From contig NZ_JAGZ01000004.1 in assembly GCF_000526915.1 (NCBI RefSeq), forward strand, positions 310,001 to 374,000: a stretch of DNA of 64,000 nucleotides, in the 5' to 3' direction. Made by a program: the position numbers and the translations under genes. The DNA comes from Mycobacterium genavense ATCC 51234. Lineage in GTDB: Bacteria > Actinomycetota > Actinomycetes > Mycobacteriales > Mycobacteriaceae. The notes beneath the pieces are model-generated. The model worked only from the letters and a program-made list of their open reading frames with translations, ran no database searches and was not told the origin of the DNA. This document shows positions 16,532 through 25,829 of the stretch, piece after piece (within the stretch, counting starts at the first letter, position 1; every line of letters starts with the position of its first letter).

Positions 16532-17323
16532 TCACAGGTCCGGGACGGGGATGTCGAGATTGGGGAAGGTGAGTCCGCCGTAGACCTCCAGCGTCTTGCC
16601 GGTCAGGAAGCTGCCGGCCGGTGACGCCAAATAGACTGCCGCAGCGGCAATGTCGACCGGATCGCCGAGGCGGCGCAGGGGTGTCGCCTTCTCCATCGGC
16701 GCGCGCAGTTCGTCGTTGGAAGCCACCACGTCCAGCGCTGAGGTCAGGATCGAGCCGGGCGCGATCGCGTTGACCCGGATGCGCGGGCACAGGTCCAGCG
16801 CTGCCGACTGGGTGTAATGGGCCAGCGCGGCCTTGGCGGTGGCGTAGGCGGCGAAACCACGCCCGGCCAGTCGGCCCATCGTCGAGGTGATGTTGATGAT
16901 GCTGCCGCCACCGGAGTGCTCCAGCATCAGCGGCACCGCCGCGATGGTGAGCGCATGAGCGGTGGCGACGTTGAAGGTGAACGCGTCCTTGAGGTCCTTC
17001 GTCGACGTGGTCAGCAGCGTGTTGGGCATGGTCCCGCCGACGTTGTTGACGACGATGTCCAGCTTGCCGAACGCCTCGACGGCCTGCTCGGCCAGCTTCG
17101 CGGTGGCCTCGGGATGGGCCAGGTCGGCGGCGACGATGTGGGCTTTGTGGCCCGCGGCGCGGACCTCTTCTGCGACGGCCTCTAGTTGGGATTCCGTGCG
17201 CGAGGCGATCAGGACATCGGCGCCGGCTTCGGCGAACGCCACCGCCATCGCCGCCCCGAGGCCACGGCCACCACCAGTGATGACGGCGACTTTGTCGTCG
17301 AGACGGAACCTATCAAGGATCAT
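16532..17323 (-). CDS. SDR-family oxidoreductase (Rv0927c-like)
   Basis: A 263-residue classical short-chain dehydrogenase. The cofactor motif TGGGRGLG is at residues 16-23, NNVGG near 93, and the catalytic serine and YATAKA near 145-165. The C-terminus is [20 protein letters not shown] 17323 gives the same length as M. tuberculosis Rv0927c as I recall it. A KstR-consensus site lies 70 bp upstream (17393-17408), between this gene and the divergent pstS3. It is the first gene of a two-gene unit with the DapB-like gene. The substrate is unknown; sterol- or lipid-linked oxidation is suggested by the operator. Confidence 0.85.
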   Translation of the reverse strand: MILDRFRLDDKVAVITGGGRGLGAAMAVAFAEAGADVLIASRTESQLEAVAEEVRAAGHKAHIVAADLAHPEATAKLAEQAVEAFGKLDIVVNNVGGTMPNTLLTTSTKDLKDAFTFNVATAHALTIAAVPLMLEHSGGGSIINITSTMGRLAGRGFAAYATAKAALAHYTQSAALDLCPRIRVNAIAPGSILTSALDVVASNDELRAPMEKATPLRRLGDPVDIAAAAVYLASPAGSFLTGKTLEVYGGLTFPNLDIPVPDL

Positions 17324-17392
17324 TACGGTCTCTCTTCGTCGAGTTGTCGGCCGAAACGGAAGCAAGACTGACCGTCTACGATCGCGAAGTTT

Positions 17393-17408
17393 CTGGAACA
17401 GGTTCTAG
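17393..17408. promoter_or_regulatory. KstR-type operator
   Basis: CTGGAACAGGTTCTAG. The inner 14 bases fit the KstR consensus TNNAACNNGTTNNA exactly, and the outer arms have one mismatch. It is positioned to control the SDR gene starting at 17323. Confidence 0.6.
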
Positions 17409-17540
17409 TTTGGCATACGGTAGCGGCGATGCGGCGTCCGCATACCGCCTCGGCGTTACTGCTCGCGAATCGGGACGGAAATTGCCCGCGCCCGCGGTGG
17501 CCTGCGACGATAGCGTCGTGCGTACCGTCGAAGGATTGAA

Positions 17541-18653
17541 TTGAACATCAACCGATTTGGTGCCGTCCTGGGTGTTCTGGTTACTGCCGCAGTGGCGTTG
17601 TCGGCGTGTGGCAACGACAACGCCGTAAGCGGTGAGAAGGCGACTACGTCGGCGGCGCCGGTGAAGGTGGCCTGCGGCGGCAAAGCCAAATTCAAGGCCA
17701 GCGGATCCACGGCTCAGGCCAACGCGATGACTCGGTTCCTCAAGGCGTACGAACGGGCGTGCCCGGGCCACACGGTCAATTACACACCCAACGGCTCGGG
17801 TGCGGGCATCGACGAATTCACAGGCAATCGAACTGATTTGGCGGGTTCGGACTCGCCGTTGCGACCCGACGAGTACGCCGCGGCAGTGCGTCGCTGTGGC
17901 TCGCCGGCCTGGCAGCTGCCGGTGGTGATCGGCCCGATCGCGATCACCTACCACGTCGACGGCCTGAATTCGCTGATCCTGGACGGCCAGACCACGGCCA
18001 AGATCTTCAATGGCGGCATCACCAGGTGGAATGACCGCGCGATCCAGGAACTCAACCCCGGTGTCAGCCTGCCGGCCCAGCCGATTCAGGTCGTGTTCCG
18101 CAGTGACGAGTCGGGAACGACGGACAATTTCCAGAACTATCTCGATGCCGCTTCCAAGAGTGCGTGGGGTAGGGGAGCTGGCAAGAAGTTCAACGGCGGT
18201 GTCGGTGAGGGTGCCAAGGGCAACGACGGCACCAGTGCGGCGGTCAAGGGCACCGAGGGGTCCATCACCTACAACGAATGGTCCTTCGCTCAGGCGCAAC
18301 ACCTGAACGTCGCGAAGGTCGTCACGTCGGCGGGTCCGGACCCGGTCGGGATCAGCACCGACCCGGTGGGCAAGACGATCGCGGGGGCCTCGATCGTGGG
18401 GCAGGGCAACGACCTGGTTCTCGACACGATTTCGTTCTACCGGCCGAAGCAGGCGGGCTCGTACCCGATCGTGTTGGCGACGTATGAGGTGGTCTGCTCG
18501 AAGTAACCCGACGCCCAGGTCGGCTCGGCAGTGAAGGCGTTCCTGCAGAGCACCATCGGCGCCGGCCAGAATGGCTTGGCGGACAACGGATACATCCCGA
18601 TTCCGGACGCGTTCGGGTCGAGGTTGTCGGCCGCGGTCAACGCGATCTCGTGA
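17541..18653 (+). pseudogene. pstS3: PstS3 periplasmic phosphate-binding lipoprotein with premature ochre stop
   Basis: The TTG start gives a lipoprotein signal peptide with lipobox LSAC (cysteine at residue 23). The phosphate-binding text follows: [48 protein letters not shown] and [12 protein letters not shown] at 18504-18506 follows CSK. Translation in the same frame then continues with [20 protein letters not shown] to NAIS and a TGA at 18651-18653. M. tuberculosis PstS3 has CSKYPD here, so TAC to TAA is indicated. The truncated protein lacks the last 48 residues, which contribute to the second lobe. It lies 12 bp upstream of pstC2 in one operon, and the ABC transporter genes remain intact. 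Confidence 0.85.
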
Positions 18654-18665
18654 TCTAGCGCAGCC

Positions 18666-19655
18666 ATGGCCCGCGAAGCGCTCGCTTCTCCTCCCAAGGC
18701 AAAGCCCACGCTCACGAAGACCAAACCCCGCGCGGTGCGGCGGGGTGACCGAATATTCTCCTCGGTCGCCGCTGCCGCCGGGGCCACGATCGTCATCGCG
18801 ATCGTGCTGATCGCGATATTCCTGTTGATTCGCGCTATCCCTGCGCTGCAGGCGAACCACGCGAACTTCTTGACCAGCAACGAATTCGATACCAGCGACC
18901 CGAAGAAGTTGGCGTTCGGCATCCACGATTTGTTGATGGTCACGGTGTTGAGTGCCACCAGCGCTTTGGTGATGGCCGTGCCGGTTGCGATCGGGATCGC
19001 GGTGTTCCTCACCCAATATGCGCCGGCGCGGCTGGCGCGCCCGTTTGCCGCGATGGTTGATCTGTTGGCCGCGGTGCCGTCGATCATCTTCGGGCTGTGG
19101 GGGATCTTCGTGCTGGCGCCCAAACTGCGGCCGCTGGCCGAATTTCTGAACCGCAACCTCGGCTGGATCTTTCTGTTCAAGCAGGGCAACGTGTCGTTGG
19201 CGGGCGGCGGGACCATCTTCACCTCAGCGATCGTGCTGTCGGTGATGATTTTGCCGATCATCACGTCGGTTTCCCGCGAAGCATTCCGCCAGACCCCGCG
19301 CATCCAAATGGAAGCGGCGCAGGCGCTGGGCGCGACCCGCTGGGAGGTCATCCGAATGACCGTGCTGCCCTACGGCCGTAGCGGTGTGGTAGCCGCCTCG
19401 ATGCTGGGATTGGGCCGGGCGCTGGGCGAAACCGTTGCGGTGCTGATCATCTTGCGCGCGGCGGCCCGGCCCGGTAACTGGTCGTTGTTCGACGGCGGTT
19501 ACACGTTCGCCTCGAAGATCGCCTCCGCGGCATCCGAATTCAGCGAACCGCTGCCGACGGGGGCCTATATCTCGGCTGGGTTCGCGCTGTTTGTGATCAC
19601 CTTCGTGGTCAACGCCGCCGCTCGCGCGATCGCCGGTGGAAAGGTCAACGCATGA
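18666..19655 (+). CDS. pstC2: PstC2, phosphate ABC transporter permease
   Basis: A 329-residue inner-membrane permease with a cytoplasmic N-terminus and six hydrophobic helices (first at about 40-62). The ABC-permease EAA loop reads [20 protein letters not shown] at about residue 217, the surface that contacts the ATPase. It forms the transmembrane pore with PstA. It overlaps pstA1 by four bases (ATGA, 19652-19655). The upstream pstS3 is broken, so transport would need another binding protein. No pstB ATPase gene is in the window. Confidence 0.9.
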   Translation: MAREALASPPKAKPTLTKTKPRAVRRGDRIFSSVAAAAGATIVIAIVLIAIFLLIRAIPALQANHANFLTSNEFDTSDPKKLAFGIHDLLMVTVLSATSALVMAVPVAIGIAVFLTQYAPARLARPFAAMVDLLAAVPSIIFGLWGIFVLAPKLRPLAEFLNRNLGWIFLFKQGNVSLAGGGTIFTSAIVLSVMILPIITSVSREAFRQTPRIQMEAAQALGATRWEVIRMTVLPYGRSGVVAASMLGLGRALGETVAVLIILRAAARPGNWSLFDGGYTFASKIASAASEFSEPLPTGAYISAGFALFVITFVVNAAARAIAGGKVNA

Positions 19656-20575
19656 CCGCCGAGACACTGCGTGGGCCGGTCAAAGGTGCGGTGATACAGC
19701 CGGTCAGCATGTGGCGAAAGATCAAAAATCACCTCGCGACGATTCTTTTCCTCGCCTCGTTCGCTCTCGCGTTGGGACCGCTGATCTGGGTGCTCGCGGT
19801 GGTGATCCACCGAGGGGGTCACGCCGTCATTCGGTCGCAGTGGTGGACCCACTCGCTGCGCGGCGTGCTGCCCGAGGAGTTCACCGGCGGGGTTTACCAC
19901 GCGTTGTACGGGACGCTGGTGCAGGCCGGCGTGGCTTCGGTGCTGGCCGGGCCGGTCGGCTTGATGACGGCGGTGTTCCTGGTGGAATACGGTTCGGGAC
20001 GGCTGGCCCGGGTGACCACCTTCATGGTCGACGTGCTCGCCGGGGTGCCCTCGATCGTGGCGGCGCTGTTCATCTTCAGCCTGTGGATCGCCACCTTGAG
20101 GTTCCAGCAGAGTGCCTTTGCGGTGGCACTGGCGCTGGTCCTGCTGATGTTGCCGGTCGTGGTGCGCTCCACCGAGGAGATGCTGCGGTTGGTTCCCGAC
20201 GAACTCCGCGAGGCCAGCTACGCATTGGGCGTTCCCAAATGGAAAATGATTGTGCGGATTGTCTTTCCGATCGCTATGCCGGGCGTCGTGTCAGGCATTC
20301 TGCTGGCCATCGCACGCGTCATCGGCGAGACCGCGCCGCTGCTCGTTTTGGTGGGCTACAGCCGTGCTATCAACCTCGACGTCTTCCACGGCAATATGGC
20401 GTCGCTGCCGCTGCTGATCTACACGGAACTCACCAACCCGGAGCACGCGGGGTTCCTGCGGATCTGGGGCGCGGCACTGACCCTGATCATTATCGTGGCC
20501 GCCATCAACCTCATTGCCGGCGCGGTCCGTTTCTTGGCCAGCCGACCGCGCGGCGAAAGTTTCACCCGGGCGTAA
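19652..20575 (+). CDS. pstA1: PstA1, phosphate ABC transporter permease
   Basis: A 307-residue permease with six predicted helices. The EAA loop reads [20 protein letters not shown] at about residue 188, followed by the conserved [20 protein letters not shown]. Partner of PstC2 in high-affinity phosphate uptake. The stop (20573-20575) abuts the stop of the convergent mku gene with no gap. In M. tuberculosis pknD, pstS2, pstB, pstS1, pstC1 and pstA2 follow here; all are absent. Confidence 0.9.
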   Translation: MTAETLRGPVKGAVIQPVSMWRKIKNHLATILFLASFALALGPLIWVLAVVIHRGGHAVIRSQWWTHSLRGVLPEEFTGGVYHALYGTLVQAGVASVLAGPVGLMTAVFLVEYGSGRLARVTTFMVDVLAGVPSIVAALFIFSLWIATLRFQQSAFAVALALVLLMLPVVVRSTEEMLRLVPDELREASYALGVPKWKMIVRIVFPIAMPGVVSGILLAIARVIGETAPLLVLVGYSRAINLDVFHGNMASLPLLIYTELTNPEHAGFLRIWGAALTLIIIVAAINLIAGAVRFLASRPRGESFTRA

Positions 20576-21436
20576 TCAGGACCGCGACGCCGCTTTCGTG
20601 GCGGACTTCTTGGCGGCGGTCTTCTTGGTCGGCGCCTTTCCGTCGCCCGAGCGCGCTTTCACGCTGGCCTCCAGCTTGGCGAGCAAATCGGAGACGTCTT
20701 CGGTCTCGTCCAGCTCCTTGGGCTTTTCTTCGGCGGTAAACGCTTCTCCGCCTTCGAGTTTGGCCTGAACCAATTCGTGCAGTTGCTCTTGATAGTCGTC
20801 GTGATAGCGGTCCGGGTTGAAGTCCTCGGCCATCGACTCCACCACCTGCCCGGCCATCTTGAGCTCGGCGGGCTTGATCTCGACCTTTTTGTCCAACACC
20901 GGAAAGTCGGGGTCGCGGATCTCGTCCGGCCACAACAGGGTATGAATCACCATCACGTCGCGTTTGCCAAAGTCCTTGACCCGCAACGCCGCAAGCCTAG
21001 TCTTGTTGCGCAGCGTGAAATGGACGATCGCCATCCGGTCGGTCTCGGCCAGTGTCTTGGCCAGCAGCACATACGATTTGGACGACTTTGAGTCCGGCTC
21101 CAGGAAATAACTGCGATCGAACATCATCGGGTCGACATCGCTAGCCGGGACGAACTCCAGGACTTCGATTTCGCGGCTGCGTTCTTCGGGCAGGGTGGAG
21201 ATGTCGTCGTTGGTGATCACCACCATCTGGCCGTCGTCGGATTCGTAGGCGCGGGCGATGTCCCGGTATTCGACGACCTCGCCGTCCAGCTCGCACACCC
21301 GCTGGTAGCGGATACGGCCGTTGTCCTTGGCGTGCACCTGATGGAACTTGATGTCATGGTCCTCGGTGGCGCTGTACACCTTGACTGGCACATTGACGAG
21401 CCCGAACGCAATCGAACCCTTCCAGATGGAGCGCAT
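20576..21436 (-). CDS. mku: Mku, prokaryotic Ku DNA-end-binding protein
   Basis: A 286-residue Ku homologue starting MRSIWKGSIAFGLVNVPVKV, with the bacterial Ku core through VESMAEDFNPDRYHDDY and the LigD-interacting and basic tail (KARSGDGKAPTKKTAAKK). The homodimer threads onto double-strand ends and recruits LigD for non-homologous end joining. The frame is intact and of usual length (273 in M. tuberculosis). Its normal divergent neighbour ligD is about 6 kb away here, the gap being filled by a GGDEF gene and a polyol operon. Confidence 0.95.
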   Translation of the reverse strand: MRSIWKGSIAFGLVNVPVKVYSATEDHDIKFHQVHAKDNGRIRYQRVCELDGEVVEYRDIARAYESDDGQMVVITNDDISTLPEERSREIEVLEFVPASDVDPMMFDRSYFLEPDSKSSKSYVLLAKTLAETDRMAIVHFTLRNKTRLAALRVKDFGKRDVMVIHTLLWPDEIRDPDFPVLDKKVEIKPAELKMAGQVVESMAEDFNPDRYHDDYQEQLHELVQAKLEGGEAFTAEEKPKELDETEDVSDLLAKLEASVKARSGDGKAPTKKTAAKKSATKAASRS

Positions 21437-21584
21437 CTTGTCAGTATGCCCATACGCTGGCCCGCAAAACAGCCTGACAGGCCCGTGAGCTGGGATTCAG
21501 CGGCGCTCAGGCGGAGCATGGTGGGCCTGTAACGTCCACTATTGCGCGTGAAGCAAGAGCGAAAGTCGTTGACGCGCAACCCGG

Positions 21585-22667
21585 TCAGGCCGTCGCCGGC
21601 GGGGGTACGTCACCGGAATAGTGGCGAACCTGATTGCCCCCCGCGCGTTTGGCTTCGTACATGGCGGCGTCGGACGTCCTGATCAGATCGTCGATGGGTT
21701 CCATGGCCGGGCTGACCGGGCCGGTGCCGAGCGGCGCGGTGGAGGTGCCGATGCTCGCGGTGATCTCGAAATGGATGGCCGCGATGGCATCGCAAATTCG
21801 TTCGGCCATCCTCGTCGGATCGGGTGTCGTCTTGATGTCGGCGACGACGAACTCCTCCTCACCGGCCCGGCCGATCACGGCGGTGGCGCGGCAGCTCTGC
21901 TGCAGCGCGGCGGCGACCGCGACCAACGCCTGATCGCCCGCGGCGTGGCCGTGAGTGTCATTCAGCCGTTTGAAGTGGTCGAGATTGATCACGGCGACCA
22001 CCAGGTAGGAGCCCGCCGTGTTGCGGTGAGCGCGGATCAGTTCGTAGGCGGAGTTGGTGAAGGAACGCCGGTTGTGCAGGCCGGTATGCGGGTCACGGCC
22101 GGAGCTCTGCAGATCCCGTCGCAGCGTGTGCACCAACGACTGCATGCCCACCGGCACGCCGATGTTGAGTCCCGCGACCACGATCAGCGAAGCGGCGGTC
22201 AACGCTACGTCGCCGGTGTCCGCGATGATGCGATACGACAGGACCACCACGCACGTCGCGGCCACGGCGAAGTTGGTGAGCACGTAGCTAAAGGCGTGGA
22301 AGTAGGCGATGTAGCCACCCAGGATCGCGAAGGTCGTGCACCCCAGCAATCCCACGTAGGGATTTGACAGCGTCAACAGCGCCGCCGCGATGCCCGCCAT
22401 GGCGATCAGCAACCAGCTGGTCGACTGGCGCCGCGAGGGCCAGCGCTTCAACCGCAGACTCGCGCCGGTGATTCCCAATGCCGATGCCACCAGTGTCACC
22501 GTCCGGGTGACCGGATCCGCGGGCCCGGCCGGACTCCAGAGCATGATCAGCGGAAACGCCGCGAATGACGCGATAAAGACAGCCGAGATCCTGCGCCACG
22601 GCTTCAGGAGGCCGTGACCGTCCAGGTAGGCACTGATCCAGTCGAACTGGTCTGGCTGCTTTGCCAC
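21585..22667 (-). CDS. Membrane-anchored GGDEF-domain protein with a degenerate signature
   Basis: A 360-residue protein. GTG 22667 gives MAKQPDQFDWISAYLDGHGLL, followed by about six transmembrane helices (residues 28-185) and a C-terminal GGDEF domain (DPHTGLHNRRSFTNSAYE, INLDHFKRLNDTHGHAAGD). The catalytic loop reads GRAGEEEF: the second glycine of GG(D/E)EF is glutamate, so diguanylate cyclase activity is uncertain and it may act as a sensor or binder. The kinase reading frame upstream runs into this gene, and the two are likely co-transcribed. I know no counterpart at this place in M. tuberculosis. Confidence 0.75.
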   Translation of the reverse strand: MAKQPDQFDWISAYLDGHGLLKPWRRISAVFIASFAAFPLIMLWSPAGPADPVTRTVTLVASALGITGASLRLKRWPSRRQSTSWLLIAMAGIAAALLTLSNPYVGLLGCTTFAILGGYIAYFHAFSYVLTNFAVAATCVVVLSYRIIADTGDVALTAASLIVVAGLNIGVPVGMQSLVHTLRRDLQSSGRDPHTGLHNRRSFTNSAYELIRAHRNTAGSYLVVAVINLDHFKRLNDTHGHAAGDQALVAVAAALQQSCRATAVIGRAGEEEFVVADIKTTPDPTRMAERICDAIAAIHFEITASIGTSTAPLGTGPVSPAMEPIDDLIRTSDAAMYEAKRAGGNQVRHYSGDVPPPATA

Positions 22668-23520
22668 GAAACTCGCTCGTACCTCCTGGCGTTGGTCGAC
22701 GACTTGACCGCTGCCGACTTGACGAGCTGACTTTACGCTCGAATTCGGCCAAGCTTTTGCAGCCCAACAGGCCCAGTTCCCAGAGCGCGTCGAGCAGACC
22801 GACCATGAACGCGTCGCCGGCGCCGATGGTGTCGACCACCGGAACGCGCTTGGCGGCCACGTGGGCCTCGCCCGCCGCGCAGAACCCCCGTGCACCCTGT
22901 TCGCCCATCGTGACCGCGACGATTGCCGGCCCCAGCGCCAACCAGGTTCGCGCCGTGTGGTCGGGCGCGTGATCGGGGTCGATCCAGCGCAGGTCCTCAT
23001 CGCTGACCTTGACGATGTCGCTGCGTTCCACGAGATGCTCGATGCGTTGACGCGCCGATTCCCGGTTGGTGATCAACGAGGGCCGCACGTTGGGGTCCAG
23101 CGTGACCGTCGCCGACACCCGATACGCGTCGAGCAAGGCCGCGACCGCCCAGCATCCCGGTTCGCGCACGGCCGCGATGGACCCGGTGTGCACGAACAAC
23201 GGCGGGGAAACCTCGGGTGTGCCGGAGAGCTGCCAGTCCAGATCGAAACGGTAGGTGGCCGACCCTTCCTCGGCGATCGTTGCCGCGGCGGTCGGTGTGC
23301 GAGCGGCGGTCATACTTCCCGAAACAAGCTGTGCGTCAGAGGCTTTGATGTATTCGGCGATTCGGTGCCCGCGCGGGTCGTCGGCGATGTGGCTCAGGAA
23401 GTCGACGTCGCGGCCCAACCGGGCGAGTCCGACGGCGACGTTGAGCGGACTACCACCGACGTGTTCGTCGGCCCCGACGACGTCGATCAGTGACTCACCG
23501 ATCACCAGGCCTCGGGTCAC
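22288..23520 (-). pseudogene. PfkB-family carbohydrate kinase with an abnormal C-terminus
   Basis: GTG 23520 overlaps the stop of the upstream polyol dehydrogenase by four bases (GTGA). The body is a ribokinase/fructokinase-type enzyme: VGGSPLNVAVGLARLGRDV (substrate region), TLDPNVRP, KVSDEDL and the nucleotide/catalytic motif DTIGAGDAF at about residue 235. It would phosphorylate a sugar such as fructose. After SLAEFERK (about base 22735) the family's last 30 or so residues cannot be found. The frame instead runs about 126 codons inside the GGDEF gene, ending at 22288. A frameshift or small deletion has probably removed the natural end. The core catalytic residues remain. Confidence 0.65.
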
Positions 23521-24926
23521 TGCACCAACGCTTCCAATGTGGCGCGAGCTCCCTTGCTGTGCAACGAATCCAGCGCCCAGCGGTATGCCTCCACGAAGCG
23601 ATGCTGGTGGGACAGGTCTGCGAATACCGCACTGATCTCGACGAAAGCGCACGGGTTCTCGCGGTGCGATCGGGCGATCGGGATGAGCGAATCCGCCAGC
23701 TGGTCCAGCACCTCGTACGGTTCGCCCCACTCGTCGACGCCCTCGGCGTAGCGTGCCCAGCTGGCCACGGCCGCCGACGCCATTTGCACGGGCCCGTCGT
23801 TGGCCAGGTTGTCGCGGATGACGGGCACCAGCCATTTCGGGATGCGGTCCGACGAGTACGCGCACAGGCGGGCGACGGTGTCACGCACCGCTGGGTGGGC
23901 GAACCGCTCGACGAGCGTGCGGCCGTATTGGTGAAGGTCGACCCCGGGCACCGGCGGCAGCGTCGGGATGGCCTCGGTGTCGAAGTAGGTGAGCAAGTAC
24001 TTGGCGAACAACGGATCCTGCGCCGCCTGGTGGACGAACTCGTAGCCGCACAGGTGGGCGAAGTAGGCCAGGCACTGATGTCCCGCATTGAGCAGTCGCA
24101 GCTTCATCAGCTCGTACGGGCGGACGTCGTCGACCATCAGCACGCCCGCCCGTTCCAGCGGTGGCCGGCCATCGGCGAAATCATCCTCGAGCACCCAGGT
24201 GGTGAACGGCTCCGCCACCACCGGCCATCGGTCGTTGACGCCGAAGTCGCGCCGTACTTCGGCGGCCATCTCCAAAGTCGTTGCCGGAGTGATGCGGTCG
24301 ACCATCGAATTCGGGAAGCGGGCGTGCTCGGTCACCCACGCCGCCAGCCCGGGATCCATGCGTTCGGCGCTCGCGAGCACGGTGCGCCTGGCGACCTCAC
24401 CGTTGTTCTCGATGTTGTCGCAGGACACGATCGTCGGCGCGGGGACGCCACGATCGCGCCGCCGGGCGAGCGCCTGGGTGATCAACGTGAACGCGGGACC
24501 GTCGGGGTCGCGGTAGCCGCCCTCGGTGATGGTCAGCGAAATGATCCGGGTGGACGGCGCGGCGAGCACCTGCAGCGCCGACTCCGGATCGTCCGGGGCG
24601 TACCGGTAGTCGACGATCGAGCCGATCACTTGGGCGTCGCGGCTGCCGTCGGGGTTTTCCAAGATCAGCGTGTACAGTCCGTCCTGATCGGACAGCACGT
24701 CGCGCATGGTCCAGTCGGCGGGCAGCACGCCAACCCCGCAGATGCCCCACTCGCGCGCCAGCCTCTGCTGCAGCAGCAGGTTGAGGTAGGCGGCCTGATG
24801 CGCCCGATGGAAGTGTCCGGCGCCGATGTGTGCGATGCCGACCCGGACGCTGCCGCGATCGTATTTCGGCGCGTCGATGGGCAGGTTGGACAGCGACGCA
24901 TTGTTCAGGTCGATCGCGCTGGCCAT
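23517..24926 (-). CDS. Mannitol/polyol 2-dehydrogenase family protein (MDH2)
   Basis: A 469-residue long-chain NAD-dependent polyol dehydrogenase. The N-terminal dinucleotide region is GIAHIGAGHFHRAHQA, the central RFPNSMVDRITPAT and PFTTWVLEDDF follow, and the catalytic lysine motif K-x4-N-x2-H is KLRLLNAGHQ near residue 278. Family members oxidise mannitol, arabitol or related polyols to ketoses. It sits in a minus-strand unit: dehydrogenase, HAD phosphatase (45 bp upstream), this gene, then a kinase overlapping its stop. The frame is intact, unlike its paralogue at 25826. Confidence 0.85.
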   Translation of the reverse strand: MASAIDLNNASLSNLPIDAPKYDRGSVRVGIAHIGAGHFHRAHQAAYLNLLLQQRLAREWGICGVGVLPADWTMRDVLSDQDGLYTLILENPDGSRDAQVIGSIVDYRYAPDDPESALQVLAAPSTRIISLTITEGGYRDPDGPAFTLITQALARRRDRGVPAPTIVSCDNIENNGEVARRTVLASAERMDPGLAAWVTEHARFPNSMVDRITPATTLEMAAEVRRDFGVNDRWPVVAEPFTTWVLEDDFADGRPPLERAGVLMVDDVRPYELMKLRLLNAGHQCLAYFAHLCGYEFVHQAAQDPLFAKYLLTYFDTEAIPTLPPVPGVDLHQYGRTLVERFAHPAVRDTVARLCAYSSDRIPKWLVPVIRDNLANDGPVQMASAAVASWARYAEGVDEWGEPYEVLDQLADSLIPIARSHRENPCAFVEISAVFADLSHQHRFVEAYRWALDSLHSKGARATLEALVQ

Positions 24927-24971
24927 CGTCGGCCACCTCCTTTCCGGACCACCGCCCGGATTACCCCTGCC

Positions 24972-25829
24972 CTAGCTGAGTCGGGAACCTCCGGTCGGTA
25001 CCGCGGACGACAGCAGGAAATCGGCAAGCGCACGCCACGAATCGACGATCGCGACCGCGCCGGCATCGATCAATTCTGCACGGCGGCAATCCCGTTCGTC
25101 AGGCAGCAGGAACATCAGATTGCCGACCGTGGCGTAGCCGGCCGCGACCGCCGACGACACACCCGCCACGGAATCCTCGATGGCCAGCCCTTGTTCGGCC
25201 GCGACGCCCAATTCTCGGCCGGCATGCAGATACACCGCCGGGTCGGGTTTGCTGGTCGGCACCGGAAGCGAATCCTCCGCGCTGAAGGTCGCCGATTCCG
25301 CGATCAGTGCGTCGAGACCGGTGGCCGTGAAGCAGGCGCGCAGGCGCTTGGTGGCGCTCGAGCTGACGGCCGCCAGTGCGTAGTGCGCCCCGAGGTCGCG
25401 CAGCGGCTCCAGCACCTGCGGATCGGGTTTCAGGGTGTGCCCCAGATGGGCGGTGACCCGTTCGCGCTCTTCGCGCACCCACCGCTCGAGCTCGTCGACG
25501 GACAATCCGGTGCCGTCCGCGAGGTCGCCGGCCGAGGCGACCACCGCTGCGGGACGGTCCTGGGCCAAGGTCGGCTCGAGGGGCACGTCGCACCGCACCG
25601 CCAGGTCCAGGGCCGTGGTCCGGAAGTTCTTGCCGACGGCCCGCTTGCGCAACTCCTCGGACGACAGCGGCGCGGTTACCCCGAACCTGGCCAGGAAACG
25701 ATTCGTCACCTCGGTCGATGCGTCGAACGCCGGCCTCTCCGAGGCGAACAGGTTGTCGTCGGCGTCGCAGAGCAGGGTAGTCAGCGGCGCCGGGTCGAAG
25801 GGGCGCACGAAGGTCAGGCGGGAGTTCAT
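24972..25829 (-). CDS. HAD-superfamily sugar-phosphate phosphatase-like protein
   Basis: A 285-residue haloacid-dehalogenase-type hydrolase. Motif I is LLCDADDNLF (nucleophile and acid aspartates, with D in place of the usual G), motif II is the serine in AAVSSSA, motif III is the lysine in TSKPDPAVY, and motif IV is AIEDSVAGV. A long alpha-helical cap lies at about residues 35-120. The start overlaps the upstream dehydrogenase stop by four bases (ATGA), so translation is coupled. Within a polyol operon it may dephosphorylate a sugar or polyol phosphate (inference). Confidence 0.8.
   Translation of the reverse strand: MNSRLTFVRPFDPAPLTTLLCDADDNLFASERPAFDASTEVTNRFLARFGVTAPLSSEELRKRAVGKNFRTTALDLAVRCDVPLEPTLAQDRPAAVVASAGDLADGTGLSVDELERWVREERERVTAHLGHTLKPDPQVLEPLRDLGAHYALAAVSSSATKRLRACFTATGLDALIAESATFSAEDSLPVPTSKPDPAVYLHAGRELGVAAEQGLAIEDSVAGVSSAVAAGYATVGNLMFLLPDERDCRRAELIDAGAVAIVDSWRALADFLLSSAVPTGGSRLS

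Noticed and set aside
17376..19016. A 546-codon minus-strand frame opposite pstS3/pstC2
   Set aside because: It runs antisense to lipoprotein and permease genes and shows no domain.
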